DNA from: Mycolicibacterium sp. P1-18
GTDB taxonomy: Bacteria > Actinomycetota > Actinomycetes > Mycobacteriales > Mycobacteriaceae
Assembly (NCBI RefSeq): GCF_008329535.1
Contig: NZ_NPKR01000002.1
Location: 700,085 to 764,084, forward strand
Length of the DNA: 64,000 nucleotides
Direction of reading: 5' to 3'
The number at the start of each line of letters is the position of its first letter. The stretch's first letter is position 1. The translations under genes were made by a program, and so were the position numbers. The notes below the pieces were generated by a model. That model did not search any database. It saw only the letters and a program-made list of their open reading frames with translations, and was not told where the DNA came from. Positions 17,254 to 26,129 of the stretch are shown here, in pieces.

Positions 17254-17312
17254 CCCGGCGAACACCGGTTACCCACGGCGGCCCCGCGATATTGACGGTC
17301 GGCGACAGAATC

Positions 17313-17351
17313 ATGGCCCGCCAACAGGGATGATGTTCCGTCGCGGGCCAT
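17313..17351. terminator. 9-bp inverted repeat between rarD and the TetR gene
   Basis: ATGGCCCGC (17313-17321) and GCGGGCCAT (17343-17351) are perfect complements around a 21-nt loop. CAGTTGATTTT follows, which is a short T-rich tract. It could be a weak terminator for lspA-rluD-rarD. It also ends just before the -35 of the TetR gene, so it could instead be an operator. Confidence 0.4.
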
Positions 17352-17354
17352 CAG

Positions 17355-17383
17355 TTGATTTTGGGACAGCAATGCCCTACGGT
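17355..17383 (+). promoter_or_regulatory. Leaderless promoter of the TetR gene
   Basis: TTGATT (17355-17360) and TACGGT (17378-17383) are spaced 17 bp, and the ATG follows 8 bp after the -10. No ribosome site is present, so the transcript is likely leaderless. Confidence 0.5.
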
Positions 17384-17391
17384 TTGCCGTC

Positions 17392-18090
17392 ATGGCTCAG
17401 GGTGACGATCATGCGGTCGCGGCCCGCCGGCGAGGCCGTCCCGTCAACTCGGATTCCGTCGAGACGCGCAACCGCATCCTTCGCGCCAGTCGACAGGTGA
17501 TCAACGAGCGCGGGTACCAGGCCGCCACCTTTCAGGCCATCGCCGTGGCCGCGGGACTGAGCCGGCCGACGCTGCACTACTACTTCGCCTCCCGCGAGGA
17601 GATCTATCAGAGCCTGGTCGTCGAGGCGGGCACGCTGGTCGCCGAGTTGGTCGAGCGGGCTCGGCGGCCCGGCACCCTGGCGACCCAGTTCACCGCCCTC
17701 GTCGACGCCGTCCGCGAGGCCGACGCCCGCGACCGCTCGCAGATCGCGTTCATCGTCAGCGCCCGGCTGGAGTCGGCCAGGAACACCGAACTGCGTGCCT
17801 ATGCGCGGACCGGACTGCACGACTTCCTCTCGTCGCTGGTGAGCGCCGCGCGGGATCGTGGCGAGCTGGCCGACGGCGTCCCGGTCGCGACGGTCGTCGA
17901 CGTGTTGTACGCCATGCTCCTCGGCGTGGTCTTCTACGCCGGGTTCGTCGATGACGTCGACGACATGTTCCCGATCGCCTCCGAGGTGGGTCGTCTGGTG
18001 TCGGGCGGGCTGGGCTCCGGGGGCCGAATCTCGGCGACTCGCTGCGACACGAACGACGACACGCCGAGCGTCGTCGGAGGCCCGCTTTAG
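17392..18090 (+). CDS. TetR-family transcriptional regulator
   Basis: A 232-residue regulator. The N-terminal HTH spans about residues 25-70, with the recognition segment 'TFQAIAVAAGLSRPTLHYYFASREEIYQSLV'. The C-terminal ligand domain is unassigned, and the last 25 residues are polar and probably disordered. A basic 'RRRGRPVNSDSVETR' precedes the HTH. It lies 12 bp upstream of dnaE1 on the same strand. Its target is unknown; the 9-bp inverted repeat just upstream may be an autoregulatory site (inference). Confidence 0.85.
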   Translation: MAQGDDHAVAARRRGRPVNSDSVETRNRILRASRQVINERGYQAATFQAIAVAAGLSRPTLHYYFASREEIYQSLVVEAGTLVAELVERARRPGTLATQFTALVDAVREADARDRSQIAFIVSARLESARNTELRAYARTGLHDFLSSLVSAARDRGELADGVPVATVVDVLYAMLLGVVFYAGFVDDVDDMFPIASEVGRLVSGGLGSGGRISATRCDTNDDTPSVVGGPL

Positions 18091-18102
18091 ACTGGCTGCC
18101 CT

Positions 18103-21100
18103 ATGAGCAAGTCGTTCGTGCACCTGCACAATCACACCGAATATTCGATGCTCGACGGTGCCGCGAAGGTCAAGCCCATGTTCGCCGAGGCGCAGCGGCT
18201 CGAGATGCCCGCCATCGGCATGACCGACCACGGAAACATGTTTGGCGCCAGCGAGTTCTACAACGCGGCGACCGACGTGGGCATCACGCCGATCATCGGC
18301 GTCGAGGCCTACATCGCGCCCGCCTCGCGGTTCGACACCAAGCGCGTGCTGTGGGGCGATCCCGGCCAGAAGTCCGACGACGTGTCGGGCAGCGGGGCGT
18401 ACACCCACATGACGATGGTCGCCGAGAACGCCACGGGCCTGCGCAACCTGTTCAAGCTGTCGTCGCTGGCGTCGTTCGAGGGCCAGCTCGGCAAGTGGTC
18501 GCGGATGGATGCCGAGATCATCGCCGAGCACGCCGAGGGCATCATCGCCACCACCGGCTGCCCGTCGGGTGAGGTGCAGACGCGGTTGCGGCTGGGCCAC
18601 GTCGACGAAGCCGTCGCCGCCGCGGCGAAGTGGCGCGAGATCTTCGGCCCGGAGAACTTCTTCCTCGAGCTGATGGACCACGGCCTCGACATCGAGCGGC
18701 GCGTCCGCGAGGGGCTGCTCGAGGTCGGTCGGAAGCTGAACATCCCGCCGTTGGCCACCAACGACTGCCACTACGTCACCCGGGAGGCGTCGCGCAACCA
18801 CGAGGCGCTGCTGTGCGTGCAGACCGGCAAGACGCTGTCGGATCCCACGCGCTTCAAGTTCGACGGGGACGGCTACTACCTCAAGTCGGCCGCGGAGATG
18901 CGCGCGCTCTGGGACGACCAGGTGCCCGGGGCCTGCGACTCCACGCTGCTGATCGCCGAGCGGGTGCAGTCCTACGCCGACGTCTGGGCGCCCAAGGACC
19001 GGATGCCGATCTTCCCGGTGCCCGAGGGTCATGACCAGGCGTCGTGGTTGACGCACGAGGTCACCGCCGGACTGGAGCGCCGGTTCAGGGGCGCGCCCGT
19101 CCCCCAGGAGTACACCGACCGGGCCATGTTCGAGATCAAGGTGATCTGCGACAAGGGCTTCCCGTCGTACTTCCTGATCGTCGCCGACCTGATCAACTAC
19201 GCCAAGTCGGTCGACATCCGGGTGGGGCCCGGCCGTGGGTCGGCGGCGGGGTCGCTGGTGGCCTACGCCATGGGCATCACCAACATCGACCCGATCCCGC
19301 ACGGTCTGCTGTTCGAGCGCTTCCTCAACCCCGAACGTCCGTCGGCACCCGACATCGACATCGACTTCGACGACCGCCGCCGCGGTGAGATGCTGCGCTA
19401 TGCGGCCAACCGGTGGGGCAGCGACCGGGTGGCCCAGGTCATCACGTTCGGCACCATCAAGACCAAGGCGGCACTGAAGGATTCGGCGCGCGTCAACTAC
19501 GGCCAGCCCGGCTTCGCCATAGCCGACCGGATCACCAAGGCGCTGCCGCCGCCCATCATGGCCAAGGACATCCCGCTGTCGGGCATCACGGACCCGACCC
19601 ACGAGCGGTACAAGGAAGCCGCCGAGGTCCGGGCACTGCTCGACACCGATCCCGACGTCCGGGCGATCTACGAGACGGCCCGCGGGCTGGAGGGCCTGGT
19701 CCGCAACGCGGGCGTGCACGCCTGCGCGGTGATCATGAGTTCCGAGCCGCTGATCGAGGCGATTCCCCTGTGGAAGCGGCCGCAGGACGGCGCCGTCATC
19801 AGCGGCTGGGACTACCCGTCGTGCGAGGCCATCGGCCTGCTGAAGATGGACTTCCTGGGCCTGCGAAACCTGACGATCATCGGTGACTGCATCGAGAACA
19901 TCAAGGCCAACCGGGGGATGGACGTCGACCTGGAGGCCCTGGAACTCGACGACCCGTTGGCCTACGAGTTGCTGGGCCGCGGCGACACGCTGGGAGTGTT
20001 CCAGCTCGACGGCGGCCCGATGCGGGATCTGTTGCGCCGCATGCAACCCACCGAGTTCAACGACATCGTCGCCGTGCTGGCGCTGTACCGGCCCGGCCCG
20101 ATGGGCATGAACGCGCACAACGACTACGCCGACCGCAAGAACGGCCGGCAGGCCATCAAGCCGATCCACCCGGAACTCGAGGAGCCCCTCAAGGAGATCC
20201 TGTCGGAGACCTACGGCCTGATCGTCTACCAAGAGCAGATCATGTTCATCGCCCAGAAGGTCGCCGGCTACTCGATGGGCAAGGCCGACGCGCTGCGCAA
20301 GGCCATGGGCAAGAAGAAGCTCGAGGTCCTCGAGGCCGAGTACAAGGGCTTCCGCGAGGGCATGACGGCCAACGGTTTCTCCGAGGCCGCGGTGAAGGCG
20401 TTGTGGGACACCATCCTTCCGTTCGCCGGGTACGCGTTCAACAAGTCGCACGCCGCCGGCTACGGGCTGGTGTCGTACTGGACGGCGTACCTCAAGGCCA
20501 ACTTCCAGGCCGAGTACATGGCCGGTCTGCTCACCTCGGTCGGCGACGACAAGGACAAGGCGGCGGTCTACCTGGCCGACTGCCGCCGCCTCGGGATCAC
20601 CGTGCTGCCCCCGGACGTCAACGAGTCGGTGGTCAACTTCGCCTCGGTGGGCGAGGACATCCGGTTCGGTCTCGGTGCGGTGCGCAACGTCGGCGCGAAC
20701 GTGGTGACGTCACTGATCAACACGCGCAACGAGAAGGGCAAGTACACCGACTTCTCGGACTACCTCAACAAGATCGACGTCACGGCGTGCAACAAGAAGG
20801 TGACGGAGTCGCTGGTGAAGGCCGGCGCGTTCGACTCGCTCGGGCATCCGCGCAAGGGCTTGTTCCTGATCCACACCGACGCCGTCGACTCGGTGCTGGG
20901 CACCAAGAAGGCCGAGGCGATGGGGCAGTTCGACCTCTTCGGCGGGGGAGACGACGCCGACGCCGGCGGTTCGGTGTTCGCGATCAAGGTGCCCGACGAG
21001 GAGTGGGAGGACAAGCACAAGCTGGCGCTGGAGCGGGAGATGCTGGGGCTGTACGTGTCCGGTCACCCGCTCAACGGCATCGCGCACCTTCTCTCGGCGC

Positions 21101-21642
21101 AGGTCGACACCCACATCCCGGCGATCCTCAACGGCGACGTGGCCAACGACTCCCAGGTCCGGGTCGGCGGCATCCTGGCGTCGGTCAACCGGCGCGTCAA
21201 CAAGAACGGAATGCCCTGGGCCTCAGCGCAATTGGAGGATCTCACCGGTGGCATCGAGGTGATGTTCTTCCCGCACACGTATTCGACCTTCGGCGCCGAG
21301 ATCGCCGACGACACCGTCGTGATCGTCAGCGGCAAGGTCAACTCGCGTGACGACCGGCTCTCGCTGATCGCCAACGACCTCGTCGTCCCGGACTTCTCCA
21401 GCGCCCAGGCCGACCGTCCGGTGGCGGTCAGCCTGCCCACCCGGCAGTGCACGGTCGAGAAGGTGGTCGCCCTCAAGCAGGTGCTGGCCAATCACCCCGG
21501 CACGTCGCAGGTCCGGTTGCGGTTGATCAGCGGCGACCGCATCACCACGCTCGAACTCGACCAGGCGCTGCGCGTCACCCCGTCGTCGGCACTGATGGGT
21601 GACCTCAAGGCGCTGCTGGGCCCCGGCTGCCTCGGCGGCTAA
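18103..21642 (+). CDS. dnaE1: DNA polymerase III alpha subunit (replicative)
   Basis: A 1179-residue C-family replicative polymerase. The PHP domain opens with '[14 protein letters not shown]' and keeps its metal-binding residues, consistent with the PHP-based proofreading known for mycobacterial DnaE1. The catalytic aspartates are in 'PDIDIDFDD' (D417, D419, D421), preceded by '[12 protein letters not shown]'. A clamp-binding motif 'QFDLF' lies at about 942-946, followed by an OB fold and the C-terminal domain. A TAGACT box (18088-18093) 9 bp before the ATG suggests a short-leader or leaderless mRNA of its own. Its 3' end overlaps the convergent membrane gene by 4 bp. Confidence 0.97.
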   Translation: MSKSFVHLHNHTEYSMLDGAAKVKPMFAEAQRLEMPAIGMTDHGNMFGASEFYNAATDVGITPIIGVEAYIAPASRFDTKRVLWGDPGQKSDDVSGSGAYTHMTMVAENATGLRNLFKLSSLASFEGQLGKWSRMDAEIIAEHAEGIIATTGCPSGEVQTRLRLGHVDEAVAAAAKWREIFGPENFFLELMDHGLDIERRVREGLLEVGRKLNIPPLATNDCHYVTREASRNHEALLCVQTGKTLSDPTRFKFDGDGYYLKSAAEMRALWDDQVPGACDSTLLIAERVQSYADVWAPKDRMPIFPVPEGHDQASWLTHEVTAGLERRFRGAPVPQEYTDRAMFEIKVICDKGFPSYFLIVADLINYAKSVDIRVGPGRGSAAGSLVAYAMGITNIDPIPHGLLFERFLNPERPSAPDIDIDFDDRRRGEMLRYAANRWGSDRVAQVITFGTIKTKAALKDSARVNYGQPGFAIADRITKALPPPIMAKDIPLSGITDPTHERYKEAAEVRALLDTDPDVRAIYETARGLEGLVRNAGVHACAVIMSSEPLIEAIPLWKRPQDGAVISGWDYPSCEAIGLLKMDFLGLRNLTIIGDCIENIKANRGMDVDLEALELDDPLAYELLGRGDTLGVFQLDGGPMRDLLRRMQPTEFNDIVAVLALYRPGPMGMNAHNDYADRKNGRQAIKPIHPELEEPLKEILSETYGLIVYQEQIMFIAQKVAGYSMGKADALRKAMGKKKLEVLEAEYKGFREGMTANGFSEAAVKALWDTILPFAGYAFNKSHAAGYGLVSYWTAYLKANFQAEYMAGLLTSVGDDKDKAAVYLADCRRLGITVLPPDVNESVVNFASVGEDIRFGLGAVRNVGANVVTSLINTRNEKGKYTDFSDYLNKIDVTACNKKVTESLVKAGAFDSLGHPRKGLFLIHTDAVDSVLGTKKAEAMGQFDLFGGGDDADAGGSVFAIKVPDEEWEDKHKLALEREMLGLYVSGHPLNGIAHLLSAQVDTHIPAILNGDVANDSQVRVGGILASVNRRVNKNGMPWASAQLEDLTGGIEVMFFPHTYSTFGAEIADDTVVIVSGKVNSRDDRLSLIANDLVVPDFSSAQADRPVAVSLPTRQCTVEKVVALKQVLANHPGTSQVRLRLISGDRITTLELDQALRVTPSSALMGDLKALLGPGCLGG

Positions 21643-22391
21643 CCCAGCACGTTCACCGCGCGGGCGATGACCAGCGCGATGGTGGTCGTCGAGACCAGCG
21701 CCTGCACCGTCATCATGCCCTTGGCCCACCGTGCCAGCGGCATGGTGTCGGTGGGGGAGAACGCCACCACGTTGGTGAAGCTGACGTAGAGATAGTCGAC
21801 GAACGTCGGGCGCCAGTCCGGCTTGGCCTTGCTGGGGTCCGTCATCTGCGGGAACAGGAAGTCGGGGTACGGCTTCTCTCCGGTGCGCCGGGCGAACGGG
21901 CCACCGCGGTCCAGTTCCCAGTACCAGATGCCGAAGGCGATCACGTTGGTGACGAAGATCGCCGCACCACCGCCGAGCAACACGGCGGCGTTGTTGCTCA
22001 CCTCGCCGCTGAGGATCCGCTTGGCCAGGACGACCGCGGACGCGGTGTTGTCGACGGTGATCGCTGCGGTCAGGATCAGGCTGGCCCACCGACCGACCGT
22101 GGTGGGCCGCGAGATGCGCACGGGGTTGACGACGAGCATCACCGCCAGCAGCAGCAGTTCCATGACGATCAGCGGCCACCGCGGCAACACGGTGTACTGC
22201 AGCGGGATCGCGTGCTGGATGACGATGGCGGCCAGGATCGCGATGAGCACCGGCCAGCGGTTCTCGGGGTCCCCGGGGCGAAGCCACGACGGCACGCGGT
22301 GCTCGGCGCCGGAGGCCAGGCGTTCGGCTCGGCTGACGAAGGCCGCGACTTCCTTCGGCGGCTCGTAGGAATCTTGCTCGTCGGGACCCAT
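21639..22391 (-). CDS. DUF1345-like integral membrane protein
   Basis: A 250-residue protein with a charged N-terminal ~40 residues and about six membrane segments (around 48-66, 72-92, 102-122, 138-158, 190-215 and 228-248). '[29 protein letters not shown]' resembles the conserved loop of DUF1345 membrane proteins, which has an ion-channel-like pattern. The function is not established. It is convergent with dnaE1 (4-bp overlap) and divergent from the SRPBCC-like gene, with a 29-bp gap. Confidence 0.75.
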   Translation of the reverse strand: MGPDEQDSYEPPKEVAAFVSRAERLASGAEHRVPSWLRPGDPENRWPVLIAILAAIVIQHAIPLQYTVLPRWPLIVMELLLLAVMLVVNPVRISRPTTVGRWASLILTAAITVDNTASAVVLAKRILSGEVSNNAAVLLGGGAAIFVTNVIAFGIWYWELDRGGPFARRTGEKPYPDFLFPQMTDPSKAKPDWRPTFVDYLYVSFTNVVAFSPTDTMPLARWAKGMMTVQALVSTTTIALVIARAVNVLG

Positions 22392-22420
22392 CAGGACAGT
22401 GTGTCCGCCACCATGGAGGA

Positions 22421-22807
22421 ATGACCGACGACACGACTGTTGATTCGCTGCACGTCGGCCAGTGGATCGCCGCCGACGCCGCCGCGGTGTACGCCTTCGC
22501 CGCCGATCCCGCCAACCTGCCGCGCTGGGCGGCCGGGCTCGCCGATCCGAAACTGGCCGCGGTGCAGGTGGAGTTCGCCCCGCGCAACGAGTTCGGCGTG
22601 CTCGACCACGTGGTCACGCTGCCGTCGGGGGAACGCTTCTACAACCCCATGCGGGTGATACCCGCGGGGCTCGACGAACCGGGCTGCGAGGTGGTGTTCA
22701 CACTGCGTCGGCTCTCGGGAGGCACCGACGAGGAGTTCGAGGCCGACGCGGCCGCGGTGGCAGCGGACTTGGCGACGTTGCGGAGCCTGGTAGAACGACC
22801 GGACTAG
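22421..22807 (+). CDS. SRPBCC (polyketide cyclase-like) small protein
   Basis: A 128-residue protein with the START/SRPBCC pattern: 'SLHVGQWIAADAAAVYAFAADPANLPRWAAGLADP' at the N-terminus, strands ending in 'GCEVVFTLRR', and a C-terminal helix with 'DEEFEADAAAVAADLATLRSLVE'. Members bind hydrophobic ligands or act as aromatase/cyclases; no catalytic residues can be assigned here. GGAGGA directly abuts the ATG. It ends with a 4-bp overlap of the convergent small membrane-protein gene. Confidence 0.75.
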   Translation: MTDDTTVDSLHVGQWIAADAAAVYAFAADPANLPRWAAGLADPKLAAVQVEFAPRNEFGVLDHVVTLPSGERFYNPMRVIPAGLDEPGCEVVFTLRRLSGGTDEEFEADAAAVAADLATLRSLVERPD

Positions 22808-23001
22808 GCGTCGGAGGACCGGAACAGAGCCTGCCCGACCCAGACCGCGACCGCGGCGGCGGTGCCGCTCAGCACGGCGGGGGCGGCGCTTGCCGTCACC
22901 ACTGCGACGGCGAGGAACACGAGGGCGCCGACCACGAGGGCCAGCACCTTGTAGGTAGGCCACGGGACGCCGGCGATGTGAACTTCCGTAGGCGTGGTCA
23001 T
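22804..23001 (-). CDS. Small two-TM membrane protein
   Basis: A 65-residue protein with two hydrophobic helices (about 19-38 and 41-58) after a short soluble start 'MTTPTEVHIAGVPWPTYK'. I do not recognise it. The ATG at 23001 directly follows GGAGGA, the same arrangement as the opposite-strand gene at 22421. It ends inside the last codons of that convergent gene. The upstream gap to ilvA (111 bp) must hold divergent promoters for both. Confidence 0.65.
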   Translation of the reverse strand: MTTPTEVHIAGVPWPTYKVLALVVGALVFLAVAVVTASAAPAVLSGTAAAVAVWVGQALFRSSDA

Positions 23002-23112
23002 TCCTCCACGATAGCTCGTAACTTGGATTTCGGGTAGCCGAAACCTTGGGTTGGGCCCGTCGGCCGCCAAACCCGTTTTCGCTGCCCGACGGGGTAGTGG
23101 CACCATTGATCG

Positions 23113-24408
23113 GTGTCCGCCGAACTGAGTCAGACTTCTCGCCGTCCCGCGCCGCTCGGCGCCTCGGACATCGACGAGGCCGCTGACCGAATTTCGGCGC
23201 ACGTCACCCTCACCCCGCTGCAATTCAGCGACCGGCTGTCCGCGATCACGGGCCTTCGGGTGTACCTCAAGCGCGAGGATCTGCAGGCAGTCCGCAGCTA
23301 CAAGCTGCGCGGTGCCTTCAACCTGCTGATGCAGTTGACCCCCGCCGAGCTGGCCGCCGGCGTGGTGTGCGCGTCCGCGGGCAACCACGCTCAAGGTTTC
23401 GCGCTGGCCTGTCGTTCGATGGGCGTCCACGGTCGGGTGTACGTGCCCGCCAAGACACCGAAGCAGAAGCGCGACCGCATCCGGTATCACGGCGGCGACT
23501 TCATCGAGCTGATCGTCGGCGGCGCCACCTTCGACGTCGCCCTCGCCTCCGCGCTCGCCGACGTCGAGCGGACCGGGGCCACCATCGTTCCCCCGTACGA
23601 CGACCTCCGCACCATGGCGGGCCAGGGCACGATCGCCGTCGAGATCCTCCAACAGCTCGAGGCGGAACCCGATCTCGTCATCGTTCCGGTCGGTGGAGGT
23701 GGCTGCATCAGCGGCATCACCACCTATCTGGCCGAGCGCACGGTGAAGACCTCCGTGCTGGGAGTCGAACCGGCGGGCGCCGCGGCGATGGTCGCGGCCC
23801 TGGCCACCGGCGAGCCCGTCACCCTCGAACACGTCGACCAGTTCGTCGACGGCGCCGCCGTGGCCCGCGCCGGCGCGCTGCCGTACGCGGTGCTCTCCGC
23901 GGCAGGCGACATGGTCTCGATCACCGCCGTCGACGAGGGCGCGGTCTGCACCGCGATGCTCGACCTGTACCAGAACGAGGGCATCATCGCGGAGCCCGCG
24001 GGCGCCCTGTCGGTGGCCGCGTTGATGGAGGCCTGCACCGAGGGCACCGTCGAACCGGGTTCGACCGTGGTGTGCTTGATCTCCGGCGGCAACAACGACG
24101 TGTCCCGGTACAACGAGGTGCTCGAGCGCTCGCTGGTGCACCTCGGGCTCAAGCACTACTTCCTGGTCGACTTCCCGCAGGAGCCCGGTGCGCTGCGACG
24201 CTTCCTCGACGAGGTGCTCGGCCCCGGTGACGACGTCACGCTGTTCGAGTACGTCAAGCGCAACAACCGCGAGACCGGCGAGGCCCTCGTCGGCGTCGAG
24301 CTCAGCTCGGCCGCCGACTTCGACGGCCTGATGGAGCGGATGCGCGGCTCCGACATGCACGTCGAGGCGTTGGAACCCGGCTCGCCGGCGTACCGCTACC
24401 TGACCTGA
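23113..24408 (+). CDS. ilvA: Threonine dehydratase (biosynthetic)
   Basis: A 431-residue PLP enzyme that deaminates threonine to 2-oxobutanoate, the first step to isoleucine. The Schiff-base lysine is K64 in 'RSYKLRGAF', and the phosphate-binding loop is 'VPVGGGGCISG'. A C-terminal ACT-like regulatory region (KHYFLVDFPQEPGALRRFLDEVLGPGDDVTLFEY) fits the short, single-ACT type, presumably allowing isoleucine feedback. It starts with GTG at 23113. The last 13 bp overlap the convergent treZ gene. Confidence 0.94.
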   Translation: MSAELSQTSRRPAPLGASDIDEAADRISAHVTLTPLQFSDRLSAITGLRVYLKREDLQAVRSYKLRGAFNLLMQLTPAELAAGVVCASAGNHAQGFALACRSMGVHGRVYVPAKTPKQKRDRIRYHGGDFIELIVGGATFDVALASALADVERTGATIVPPYDDLRTMAGQGTIAVEILQQLEAEPDLVIVPVGGGGCISGITTYLAERTVKTSVLGVEPAGAAAMVAALATGEPVTLEHVDQFVDGAAVARAGALPYAVLSAAGDMVSITAVDEGAVCTAMLDLYQNEGIIAEPAGALSVAALMEACTEGTVEPGSTVVCLISGGNNDVSRYNEVLERSLVHLGLKHYFLVDFPQEPGALRRFLDEVLGPGDDVTLFEYVKRNNRETGEALVGVELSSAADFDGLMERMRGSDMHVEALEPGSPAYRYLT

Positions 24409-26129
24409 GTCCGCACCACGGCGAACGACTGCTTGGGTAGTTGCGTCGCCTCGTCGACGACCGCGTCGGCCGAGGCCAACACGACCTCGCCGGCGACGGG
24501 CACGGTGACCGACTCGTCACCCAGGTTGCACGCGATGGTGAAGGCGCCGCGGTGCAGCGCGATCCACTTCTGCTCCTCGTCGTAGTCGACCGTCATGTGG
24601 TCGAGCCACGGGTCGGCGAAGTCCGGTTCCCCGTGCCGCAGCGCGATCAGGTCGCGGTACAGCGCGAGCAGCCTGGCGTGGTCGCCGGAGTCGAGCTCGT
24701 CCCACTTGAGCTTGGACCGCTCGAACGTCTCGATGTCTTGCGGATCGGGGATCTCGTCGGCGTCCCACCCGTGCGCGGCGAACTCCGCCTTGCGGCCCTC
24801 GGCGGTGGCTCGCGCCAACTCCGGTTCGGGATGGGACGTGAAGAACTGGAAGGGGCTGGAGGACGCCCACTCCTCGCCCATGAACAGCATTGCCGTATAC
24901 GGCGAGGCGAGCACCAGGGCGGCCTTGACGGCGAGCTGGCCGAACGTCAGGTTCTGCGAGGGCCGGTCGCCGACTGCCCGGTTGCCGACCTGGTCGTGGT
25001 CGGAGGTGTAGGCCAGCAGCCGGGTGGCGGGGATGGTCGCGGTGTCCAGCGGCCGGCCGTGGCGGCGGTGCCGGAAGGACGAGTACGTGCCCGCGTGGAA
25101 GTAGCCGTGCTTGAGGGTGTTCGCCAGGGACTCCAGGGTGCCGAAGTCGGAGTAGTAGCCCTGCCGCTCGCCGGACACCGCGGTGTGGATGGCGTGGTGG
25201 ATGTCGTCGTCCCACTGCGCCGTCATGCCGTAGCCGCCGCGGTCGCGCGGCGTGATCAGCCGGGGGTCGTTGAGGTCGCTCTCGGCGATCAACGACAGCG
25301 GACGCCCCAATTGCTCGGCGAGGGAGTCGGTTTCGGCCGACATCTCCTCGAGGATGTGGATCGCGGTGTGGTCGGCCAACGCGTGCACCGCATCCAGGCG
25401 CAGACCGTCGGTGTGGAAGTCCCTCATCCACCGCAGAGCACAGTCGAGGATGTACTGGCGCACCTCGTCCGCGCCGGCCTCGGAGACGTTGACGCCCTGG
25501 CCCCAGCCGGTGTTCGCCTCGGTCAGGTAGGGCCCGTACTTGGGCAGGTAGTTGCCCGACGGCCCGAGGTGGTTGAACACCGCGTCGATCAGGACGCCGA
25601 GGCCGCGCGCATGGCACGCGTCGACGAGACGCACCAAACCGTCTGGGCCACCGTAACTTTCCTGGACGCTGTACCACAGCACGCCGTCGTAGCCCCAGCC
25701 GCGCGTGCCGCTGAAGGAGTTGACGGGCATGAGTTCGACGAAGTCGACGCCGAGGTCGACGAGGTAGTCGAGCTTGTCGATGGTCGAGTCGAACGTGCCG
25801 CCGGGGGTGAACGTGCCGACGTGCAGTTCGTAGATCACCGCACCCTCGATGGACTTGCCCTTCCAGCCGGAGTCGGTCCAAGCCACCGTCGACGGGTCCC
25901 ACAGCTGGGACCGTTCGTGCACTCCGTCGGGTTGGCGGGGGGACCGTGGATCCGGCAGCACGGTGTCGTCGTCGTCGAGGACGAAGCCGTACCGAGCGTC
26001 GACGTGGGCGTCGACGGTGGCCCGCCACCACCCGTCGTCGGATCGCGTCATGGGATGCAGGGTCCCGTCGACGTCGAGTCGGACGAGCTCGGGCAGTGGT
26101 GCCCAGACGGCGAATTCGTGATCAGGCAC
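24396..26129 (-). CDS. treZ: Malto-oligosyltrehalose trehalohydrolase
   Basis: A 577-residue GH13 enzyme that releases trehalose from maltooligosyl-trehalose, the last step of the TreXYZ route from glycogen. An N-terminal E-set domain (HEFAVWAPLPELVRLDVDG) precedes the TIM barrel. The nucleophile Asp is in 'DGLRLDAVHAL', the acid Glu in 'LIAESDLNDPR' and the third Asp in 'YTSDHDQVGN'. I chose the GTG at 26129 (VPDHEF), which overlaps the treY stop by 8 bp; the frame upstream is not homologous. It is the last gene of the operon. Confidence 0.94.
   Translation of the reverse strand: MPDHEFAVWAPLPELVRLDVDGTLHPMTRSDDGWWRATVDAHVDARYGFVLDDDDTVLPDPRSPRQPDGVHERSQLWDPSTVAWTDSGWKGKSIEGAVIYELHVGTFTPGGTFDSTIDKLDYLVDLGVDFVELMPVNSFSGTRGWGYDGVLWYSVQESYGGPDGLVRLVDACHARGLGVLIDAVFNHLGPSGNYLPKYGPYLTEANTGWGQGVNVSEAGADEVRQYILDCALRWMRDFHTDGLRLDAVHALADHTAIHILEEMSAETDSLAEQLGRPLSLIAESDLNDPRLITPRDRGGYGMTAQWDDDIHHAIHTAVSGERQGYYSDFGTLESLANTLKHGYFHAGTYSSFRHRRHGRPLDTATIPATRLLAYTSDHDQVGNRAVGDRPSQNLTFGQLAVKAALVLASPYTAMLFMGEEWASSSPFQFFTSHPEPELARATAEGRKAEFAAHGWDADEIPDPQDIETFERSKLKWDELDSGDHARLLALYRDLIALRHGEPDFADPWLDHMTVDYDEEQKWIALHRGAFTIACNLGDESVTVPVAGEVVLASADAVVDEATQLPKQSFAVVRTQVR

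Noticed and set aside
17377..20451. A 1024-codon open frame on the minus strand opposite the TetR and dnaE1 genes
   Set aside because: It is a shadow of high third-position GC in the real genes. It has no ribosome site and the Arg/His/Val/Gly-rich composition of antisense frames.
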